From Nitrospira sp. (lineage in GTDB: Bacteria; Nitrospirota; Nitrospiria; Nitrospirales; Nitrospiraceae), in the NCBI GenBank assembly GCA_022843785.1, contig JALHMZ010000019.1, positions 1-48,681 on the forward strand: 48,681 nucleotides of DNA. The letters are read 5' to 3'. The notes below the pieces were generated by a model. That model was not told where the DNA came from. It searched no databases and saw nothing but the letters and a program-made list of their open reading frames with translations. Positions 43,616 through 48,681 of the stretch are shown here, piece by piece (position 1 is the stretch's first letter; each line of letters starts with the position of its first letter). The position numbers were made by a program, and so were the translations under genes.

Positions 43616-44098
43616 TCATCGCTCGGGATTTCTGGCGGCCGTGACCGCCGAGGCAAACGTCAGCAGGCTCTTTCGCTCGTCATCGTCCAACGCCAGCAAG
43701 AGATGTGCTTCCTCGCCGTGCATCAAGCGCAGGCTCAGGAATGGTTCTTCCCGCCGCTTTTCCCGGTTGTCCCACATCGCATCGATCAGTTGCACTTTAT
43801 CCAATTGGCCGACCGACACAACATCGTACCGGAAATAGGAATCGCCGATCACGATGTCGAACACCACGTTGCCCACGGTCAGCAGCGCCAGGTTGAACCG
43901 GCCTTGATCCTCATACCCTTCCGGCAGGAACTTGTTGATGTGGCACAAGGCGACTTTTCGGTCACCAAGCGCCGCGTGGATTTTCTCCTTGAGCGACTGA
44001 TAATCGATCTGGAGCGCTTTCTCATCCGGCCCTGTCGCCGCCACAGCTGCAGCTTCTACCTTCGAGAAAATATCATCCGCAGATAACAATCCTGGCAT
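43616..44098 (-). CDS. Conserved protein of unknown function
   Basis: 160 aa from ATG 44098, supported by AAAGGGGAA 6 nt upstream; a longer frame to 44233 adds unlikely residues. Cytosolic, mixed alpha/beta: IDYQSLKEKIHAALGDRKVA (about 31-50), VVFDIVIGDSYFRYDVVSVG (about 77-96) and FLSLRLMHGEEAHLLLALDD (about 119-138). I do not recognise the family. It is 73 bp downstream of the phoD-like gene on the same strand. Confidence 0.6.
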   Translation of the reverse strand: MPGLLSADDIFSKVEAAAVAATGPDEKALQIDYQSLKEKIHAALGDRKVALCHINKFLPEGYEDQGRFNLALLTVGNVVFDIVIGDSYFRYDVVSVGQLDKVQLIDAMWDNREKRREEPFLSLRLMHGEEAHLLLALDDDERKSLLTFASAVTAARNPER

Positions 44099-44171
44099 AC
44101 CTGATTCCCCTTTCACTTTGGCAAACAAGAAGCTGTACCGTAACCGGCACCTGGCAAAAATTGCAAGAGGC

Positions 44172-45659
44172 TCATGGGGAATTGGGACCTTCCTGCACGG
44201 TGAGGCGATAAGAAAATTTCGGCTGGCCCGCATCGTCTACAACGGCAACCTCAAACACCGTCTTAGTGATCCTGACTAAGCCAAAATTGTGGTACCCCTC
44301 CTCATTGATCAACCGTGTTGGGTGCAGGGCCTCGCTCGCCGGCGTGAGCCGGCCTGGGCGCGCAGACAACGGACCCGCAACGAACTCATGAAAGTCGACG
44401 ATGCCGTCCTGGTTTGGATCGTACGCATTGGCCTGAACCCAGTGCACATCGCCGGCTAGAAACACGACGTTCTTCATCTTGCCGGCAAGAATCGCCTCGA
44501 CAATTACCTGCCGTTCCCGTTCAAATCCCGGCTCATGTGGCCCGGCGGCCCACCCGTCCGAATACCCTGGCCCTCCCTTTGGGACCGACAGCGGAACCGA
44601 CGTTGCAATGACTTTCCATGTCGCCGTCGAATGTGTCAGCCCTTCGATCAGCCACTGCAATTGCGCGGCCCCCAGCATGGTCTTGGCCGGTCCGTCCTGG
44701 TCGGCATCCCGACTTCGATATTGCCTGGTATCCAGAATAAACAATTCGAGATCCGCTCCATACCGGACGGAGCGATACAACCGATGCGGCTCGTCCGCAT
44801 GCGTCGAGATCGGCCAGTACTCCCGCAACGCCTGGCGGCCTGCCGGCATCTGTGGATCGAATGGTCCCGAAAAATCGTTCCGCACTTCGTGATCGTCCCA
44901 GATGACATAGACCGGGACACGTTCAAGGAACCGGCGAAGCGATTCGGCCCCGCGCTGATAACGATGCCGTGCACGATACTCAACCAGCGTGGTTGCCTTG
45001 AAATCGGCGCCCGGCTCATTCGGCGGGGAAGGACAAGGACTATCACTGTAGATCGTATCGCCCAGGAACAAGAAAAAATCGAGGTGCTGCCGGCTCATCA
45101 CATCGAAAATAGGATAGCCGCCAGCCCCTTGACGACACCGCCCCTGGCCTCCCAAATCCCCGCTCCAAGCAAACGTGACCGGTACAGAAATCTTGGCATC
45201 AGGCACGGTTGAAAATTCACCCTTTGCCACAAGCGTGGCTGGCTGCTGATCCATTGAGTCACCGGCATGCTTGGCCATGATGTAATAGCGATAGCGCGTC
45301 GCCGGGGCCAGGCCGACAAGCGGTATGGACAGGGTATAATCCGTCTCCGCACTGGTCACCAGCGGCTTCGTTCTTGACACCGGAGCAATCACGGTCCCCA
45401 TCAGTGCGGCCTTCTCCCAGACTGAAGGGGGAGCCCATTCCACATACACGCTCGCGGGACCCTCGGTGCGCACCCATAGTACGGCGTCATGAGCGGTCAC
45501 GTCGCCGAGCGCCATGCCTTGCGGCAAGAGATCCGCCGCCAACACGACTGACGTCTGAAATAGGCTACCCGGAGGAAGTCCATCACGCGAGGGTGAAACA
45601 CAACCAACCGGAACAGCCGCCAGCAGACAGGAACTCACTACTAGACATAGACCACGCAT
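44172..45659 (-). CDS. phoD: PhoD-like alkaline phosphatase, lipoprotein
   Basis: 495 aa. Signal with lipobox (LLAAVPVGC, Cys20). An N-terminal fibronectin-like domain (LWVRTEGPASVYVEWAPPSV) is followed by the metallophosphatase core: FLFLGDTIYSD (about 195-205), YVIWDDHEVRNDFSG (about 250-264), LFILDTRQYR and FLAGDVHWVQ (about 395-404). PhoD enzymes are Ca/Fe-dependent phosphodiesterase/monoesterases outside the cytoplasm. Most PhoD use Tat export; here a lipoprotein signal is more likely. No Pho box was seen. Confidence 0.88.
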   Translation of the reverse strand: MRGLCLVVSSCLLAAVPVGCVSPSRDGLPPGSLFQTSVVLAADLLPQGMALGDVTAHDAVLWVRTEGPASVYVEWAPPSVWEKAALMGTVIAPVSRTKPLVTSAETDYTLSIPLVGLAPATRYRYYIMAKHAGDSMDQQPATLVAKGEFSTVPDAKISVPVTFAWSGDLGGQGRCRQGAGGYPIFDVMSRQHLDFFLFLGDTIYSDSPCPSPPNEPGADFKATTLVEYRARHRYQRGAESLRRFLERVPVYVIWDDHEVRNDFSGPFDPQMPAGRQALREYWPISTHADEPHRLYRSVRYGADLELFILDTRQYRSRDADQDGPAKTMLGAAQLQWLIEGLTHSTATWKVIATSVPLSVPKGGPGYSDGWAAGPHEPGFERERQVIVEAILAGKMKNVVFLAGDVHWVQANAYDPNQDGIVDFHEFVAGPLSARPGRLTPASEALHPTRLINEEGYHNFGLVRITKTVFEVAVVDDAGQPKFSYRLTVQEGPNSP

Positions 45660-45771
45660 GATGGACTGTCCTATCCCATGGAGTAGGAGAGATCAAGTGT
45701 CAGTGCGAGGAGAGGCCTTGAAAATCCAACGCGCCGATCGGCATACTGGCTGTTCTGAACCGAGGAGTGCC

Positions 45772-46008
45772 ATGCACGACATTCATTGCTGCGTTCCCAA
45801 TTGCAAAACCAGACCCTACGCTCCAGCCGGCACCCAGTCCCTGTGCAAAGACCACTTCTTGAACTTTCTCACGTGGCGACGCCGGCGAGGCCCGCAGATG
45901 TTTCACAAATACGCCGCGATGACGATGGAAGCGCGCGACACCATCGCCGCAGAATGGATCAAGACCATCCGGATCGATGAAGTCCCGGCTAACTCGCCGA
46001 AAACCTGA
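45772..46008 (+). CDS. Small cysteine-containing protein
   Basis: 78 aa from ATG 45772, with GAGGAG 5 nt upstream. The N-terminal pattern CCVPNCKTRPYAPAGTQSLC then KDHF could bind zinc through three or four Cys and a His. A basic stretch (TWRRRRGPQMFHK) follows. It is probably cytosolic; nucleic-acid binding is possible but only inferred. Family not recognised. Confidence 0.55.
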   Translation: MHDIHCCVPNCKTRPYAPAGTQSLCKDHFLNFLTWRRRRGPQMFHKYAAMTMEARDTIAAEWIKTIRIDEVPANSPKT

Positions 46009-46089
46009 CCTCGCTCGCATCATTCATGATCGCTTCTGCTGCAGGCGCCGATCTCTAAGGGCCGAGACACAGCCAAGCCGTTACTCTGG

Positions 46090-46147
46090 TACTCGGAGTT
46101 GCGAGTTCCGTGTCATCTGAAAACCGCAACTCGCAACTCGAAATCAG
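46090..46147. repeat. Inverted pair of GAGTTGC-type repeats
   Basis: Left arm TACTCGGAGTTGCGAGTTCC (46090 on) faces right arm CCGCAACTCGCAACTCGAAA (46124 on). The pair lies between convergent genes, 35 bp before the cobalamin-binding protein stop. Confidence 0.65.
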
Positions 46148-46181
46148 AAACAGCCCCTCACAGTGATTTCACGACGGAGTG

Positions 46182-47102
46182 TCACGAATACTGCGAGCTT
46201 GCCACGGGATGCAAAGCCGGCAGGCCGATAGGTACCTGATGCCGGTCCGGATGAATGGCATGGGCAAGAAGTTCGAGGCTCTCAATGAGACGGGGACCGG
46301 GCCGATTGAAATACTGCGACCCATCCGCCACATAGACCCGCCCTGATCGAACAGCCGGTAACTCGCGCCACCCGGCCATCCGCTGCACAGCTGCCAAATC
46401 TTGCCGCGTCCGTTCCACGGTAAACCCGCAACAGGCAATAACGATGACCTCCGGCTGCCAGGCAGACACCTCGTCCCATCGAAGCCGCCTCGATGGCTGG
46501 CCTTCTTTGCCGAGCCCCTCGATACCACCGGCAATCCGAACAAGTTCCGGATTCCAATGGCCGCTTGAAAACGGCGGATCGAGCCATTCTAAGAACGTGA
46601 CGCGGGGGCGTTCGGAGACCCCAGCCAATCGCATTGCCACTGCCTCGACTCGCCCCTGCAAATGTCGAATGGTGTTTTCAGCAGATACACCGACAGCAGA
46701 GGCCACCTGCCGGATCGCCTCGAACAGGCCGTCCAACGACTGCGGTTCAAGATTGACGACGCGCGGAGCGCCGGGAAACTGCGCCAGAGCCGCCTGCACC
46801 TCGTTCGGCGAGACTGCGCACACATCGCATAGCGATTGCGTCACAATCACATCGGGCTGTAATTCTTTGAGGAGCGGCAGATCAAGCTGATACAGCGCCT
46901 TGGTTGTCTTGAGCTGCTCGCTCACCAGCCTATCGATCTCGCCACTGGACGCATCGACAGGAATCAATGTGCGCGTGACCCTTGGGAGACTCTGCACAGA
47001 TTGTGGATAGTCACACTCGTGCGTCACGCCAACGAGCTGGTCTCTTAGACCCAAGGCGCACACGATCTCCGTCGCACTCGGCAGCAGTGACACAATTCTC
47101 AT
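46182..47102 (-). CDS. Cobalamin-binding (BtuF/TroA-like) protein
   Basis: 306 aa of the helical-backbone (TroA/BtuF) fold: IVSLLPSATEIVCALGLRDQ (3-22), GVTHECDYP (25-33), PDVIVTQSLCDVCAVS (about 83-98), EWLDPPFSSGHWNPE (about 171-185) and VIVIACCGF. No signal peptide is present, so unlike BtuF it should stay in the cytosol. Proteins of this kind are annotated as cobalamin-binding, but the role is unclear. No BtuC/BtuD genes are near and no cobalamin riboswitch was found upstream. Confidence 0.82.
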   Translation of the reverse strand: MRIVSLLPSATEIVCALGLRDQLVGVTHECDYPQSVQSLPRVTRTLIPVDASSGEIDRLVSEQLKTTKALYQLDLPLLKELQPDVIVTQSLCDVCAVSPNEVQAALAQFPGAPRVVNLEPQSLDGLFEAIRQVASAVGVSAENTIRHLQGRVEAVAMRLAGVSERPRVTFLEWLDPPFSSGHWNPELVRIAGGIEGLGKEGQPSRRLRWDEVSAWQPEVIVIACCGFTVERTRQDLAAVQRMAGWRELPAVRSGRVYVADGSQYFNRPGPRLIESLELLAHAIHPDRHQVPIGLPALHPVASSQYS

Positions 47103-47282
47103 TCCATGCTCCTAACAATGAACCTCGCTAATGTCCGATACGGTCGTCTGAAGCCACGCATTGGCTTGCACTCGCTCCCCACAGCACCCACAAGTCTCAG
47201 ACGGGTGGCCTCATGGGCTTTTCCTGCACGCATTGATCGAGCACCGCCTTCTCTTTCTCCCGCTCCACTTCAGCGCGGGGGG

Positions 47283-47360
47283 CGCCGACCAGGTTGCCTG
47301 GCCGCCCGCAGCGGGGTCCCTACACCGGGCGGGGTGCGAGGACGGCCAGGCTGGTCGGCG
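47283..47360. repeat. Long inverted repeat upstream of the cobalamin-binding gene
   Basis: CGCCGACCAG-gttg-CCTGGCCG (47283-47304) faces CGGCCAGGCTGGTCGGCG (47343-47360): 18 paired bases with a 4-nt bulge on one side. Within the loop CCCGC and GCGGGG, and GGGCGGGG, can pair in smaller stems. It lies between the SnoaL-like gene end (47376) and the binding protein start. Confidence 0.65.
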
Positions 47361-47375
47361 ACAGGACCCGCGCGC

Positions 47376-47816
47376 TTACCCCATCACCGCCGATCCATGA
47401 TGATGAATCAGCAGCCATTCGTCGCCGATGCGTTCAAAGAGATTCGTCGCGAGAACCTTGGCCTGCTGTGGTTCGTCGGACTGCTGGGTGGTAATATTTT
47501 CGACGCACACGACCCAGGCCACGTCGCCCGCCACCTGCACCATCACTTCGGTGAGTTCGAACTTCATCGAGAACGTGTTGTTGAAGATGAGCACCCAGGA
47601 GTCGCGCACGTTCGGCCACTCGGAACGAAGCGTCCATCCCGGATGGATGCAGGTGACGTACTCCTGGTGCGCCCAGACCCCGTCCATCTTGGCAATGTCG
47701 AGAGCCTCAAACGCGTCATAAAATTTCTGATTGGCTTTGGTCACTTCTTCGATACGTTGTTGCAGCACCGGGCTCCTTTCTGGCAAGCGGAGCCGTATCA
47801 TACTGCAACCGACCAA
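47376..47816 (-). CDS. SnoaL-like (NTF2 fold) protein
   Basis: 146 aa, or 141 aa if the second ATG (47801) is used. The NTF2-like pattern of DUF4440/SnoaL_3 proteins is clear: ANQKFYDAFEALDIAKMDGV (about 28-47), EYVTCIHPGWTLRSEW (about 52-67), and the C-terminal VLATNLFERIGDEWLLIHHH. The fold covers isomerases, hydrolases and binding proteins; no specific function can be given. It is followed by a long inverted repeat. Confidence 0.82.
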   Translation of the reverse strand: MVGCSMIRLRLPERSPVLQQRIEEVTKANQKFYDAFEALDIAKMDGVWAHQEYVTCIHPGWTLRSEWPNVRDSWVLIFNNTFSMKFELTEVMVQVAGDVAWVVCVENITTQQSDEPQQAKVLATNLFERIGDEWLLIHHHGSAVMG

Positions 47817-47964
47817 AGTGCGGCGAGGATAATTTCTACCAGGGTCAATCGAACAACGAGTAACGGAACAGACTCAACATTCTTGCGCGACTCGGGCCGG
47901 AGATGAGGTCGCGACTTTATGCCCTCTTCCATTTACTCAATTCATCACATAACCGCCCTCCCCC

Positions 47965-48246
47965 TCACTCTGGCAACATATGCGCCGCAATCCCCACCTG
48001 ATTGGAGACATCGTCACCGGACTCCTCAGGGCTTTTGGGAAGGCTGATCAAGAGATCGTTCAGCGTGATCGCAATGCTCTTAATGATTTGGTGAAGTTCC
48101 TGTTCCGTATACTGCAGAGGAACCAGCCGACGCCGCTGCCATCCTCGGAGAGCAAACGTCTTCACCGGACCCAATTGCCGTTGCTCGCACACCATCATCA
48201 CTTCCCGCCCTTGATCGTCTTCTATGATGAAGCCTTTCACATTCAT
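47965..48246 (-). CDS. Small conserved protein, unknown function
   Basis: 93 aa from ATG 48246, with GGTGGAG 5 nt upstream; the longer frame lacks a ribosome site. It is hydrophilic, with GFIIEDDQGREVMMVCEQRQ at the N-terminus and HQIIKSIAITLNDLLISLPK as a helix later. No membrane segment. Family not recognised. Confidence 0.5.
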   Translation of the reverse strand: MNVKGFIIEDDQGREVMMVCEQRQLGPVKTFALRGWQRRRLVPLQYTEQELHQIIKSIAITLNDLLISLPKSPEESGDDVSNQVGIAAHMLPE

Positions 48247-48549
48247 GTTGCTCCACCCCCTTGTCATGGATGCTTCGCTCCGCATGTACGCTGAGCAGCA
48301 TCTTCCTTTATCATTCTCTCACTCTGCCAAGCCGCCGCACACACCTCCTTTGATACAGGCGCGGGCCGCCCCGAACAGGCATTCGGCTCTGGAGCGCAAG
48401 AGATACATGCGAGTTGGGAGCAGGGAGAGAGTAGGCATCATGTGCCCCCTGCATTGACTGCCGAGGCGGCTCGTCCTTTGCCTCGCTACGACAAACACGG
48501 CGATAGTTTGCACGATTCGGCTCTACACAGCGACCAGCTGTCCTGCCCG
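48247..48549. other. 303-bp intergenic region
   Basis: No gene supported. A minus-strand frame at 48319-48513 has no ribosome site or family pattern. I see no strong terminator for the urtE-like gene, whose message would run leftwards into this region. Confidence 0.45.
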
Positions 48550-48681
48550 CTAGACCGTGAGGTGCTGGCGAACCATATCGGCGTTGAGCTGATCGCTTTT
48601 CCCGGCGGCCATGACCGCGCCTTTGGCCATCACCACATATTTCTCCGCCAGACGGGCGGCGAAATGCAGCCCCTGCTCGAC
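48550..48681 (-). CDS. urtE: UrtE-like ABC transporter ATP-binding protein, C-terminus
   Basis: The last 43 codons run in from the right edge: VEQGLHFAARLAEKYVVMAK, then GAVMAAGKSDQLNADM and VRQHLTV with a TAG stop. VEQ...A..LA.....M..G.V...G is the end of LivF/UrtE ATPases after the switch region, and the final VRQHLTV is typical of UrtE (urea/short-chain amide uptake). The rest of the gene, and any urtABCD or urease genes, lie outside the window. LivF is the alternative. Confidence 0.75.
   Translation of the reverse strand, partial: VEQGLHFAARLAEKYVVMAKGAVMAAGKSDQLNADMVRQHLTV

Noticed and set aside
47103..47375. Cobalamin riboswitch upstream of the cobalamin-binding protein gene
   Set aside because: The long structured spacer invited this idea, but I found no B12 box (GCCAGGAGACC-like) or the other conserved cobalamin aptamer blocks on the minus strand.

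Overview
The window reads as chromosomal DNA of a high-GC, Gram-negative-type bacterium, most likely Nitrospira or a close relative in Nitrospirota. This is inferred from the combination of genes: a THI4-type thiazole synthase beside ThiC behind a TPP riboswitch, a fused MFS/PlsC/acyl-ACP synthetase, a TonB receptor with its own sensor kinase, a group II truncated haemoglobin, and a UrtE-like urea/amide ABC ATPase at the right edge. No rRNA, tRNA, CRISPR array or intact transposase was seen, so the assignment is not proven.

Layout. 1-5.5 kb is an accessory island. It holds a 5'-truncated GmrSD-type nuclease end, four copies (two broken) of a DUF1810 gene, a DUF4143 ATPase on the other strand, a DUF4258/YgiT toxin-antitoxin-like pair, an orphan HigA-like antitoxin and a DUF4926 protein. 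Its parts are joined by recombined repeats. 5.7-15.7 kb is mostly housekeeping: thiD, a haem-copper-oxidase-like membrane protein, a two-gene module (coiled-coil membrane protein plus VWA protein), an alpha/beta hydrolase, a small lipoprotein, a methyltransferase, a MOSC protein, prmA and a membrane-anchored MutS-family ATPase. 15.7-16.5 kb is a VapBC cassette bounded by two versions of the mutS-like 3' end. 16.6-23.1 kb carries small regulators and a four-gene sensing/uptake operon (receiver, TonB receptor, substrate-binding protein, histidine kinase). 23.3-32 kb has the Aas-like fusion, an amidohydrolase, an ECF sigma/anti-sigma pair, a coiled-coil lipoprotein, uppP and a DUF2024 protein. 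32-36.8 kb (minus strand) has nadA, ileS and lspA. 36.9-39.9 kb is the thiamin operon: promoter, TPP riboswitch, intrinsic terminator, thiC, thi4. 40-48.7 kb has a TPR protein, a degenerate receiver, ygfZ, a truncated haemoglobin, a PhoD-like phosphatase, a cobalamin-binding protein, several small conserved proteins and the end of a urtE-like gene.

How genes work together. ThiD supplies HMP-PP, ThiC makes HMP-P and THI4 makes the thiazole, so most of the thiamin precursor pathway is here, in two places. IleS and LspA overlap by 4 bp and are probably translationally coupled. Receiver, TonB receptor, periplasmic binding protein and kinase are packed with gaps of 10-11 bp or an overlap, so they probably sense and import one ligand.

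The most notable non-coding signal is in the spacers. At least eight intergenic regions hold degenerate short-period repeats, different in sequence from one another, mostly arranged as facing (inverted) pairs and often starting at a stop codon. One of these supplies part of the reading frame of a receiver gene. A separate 126-bp palindromic element lies between nadA and ileS. The best candidates for undescribed biology are this repeat system, the VapBC cassette at the mutS-like 3' end, the DUF1810 mosaic, and the coiled-coil membrane/VWA gene pair.
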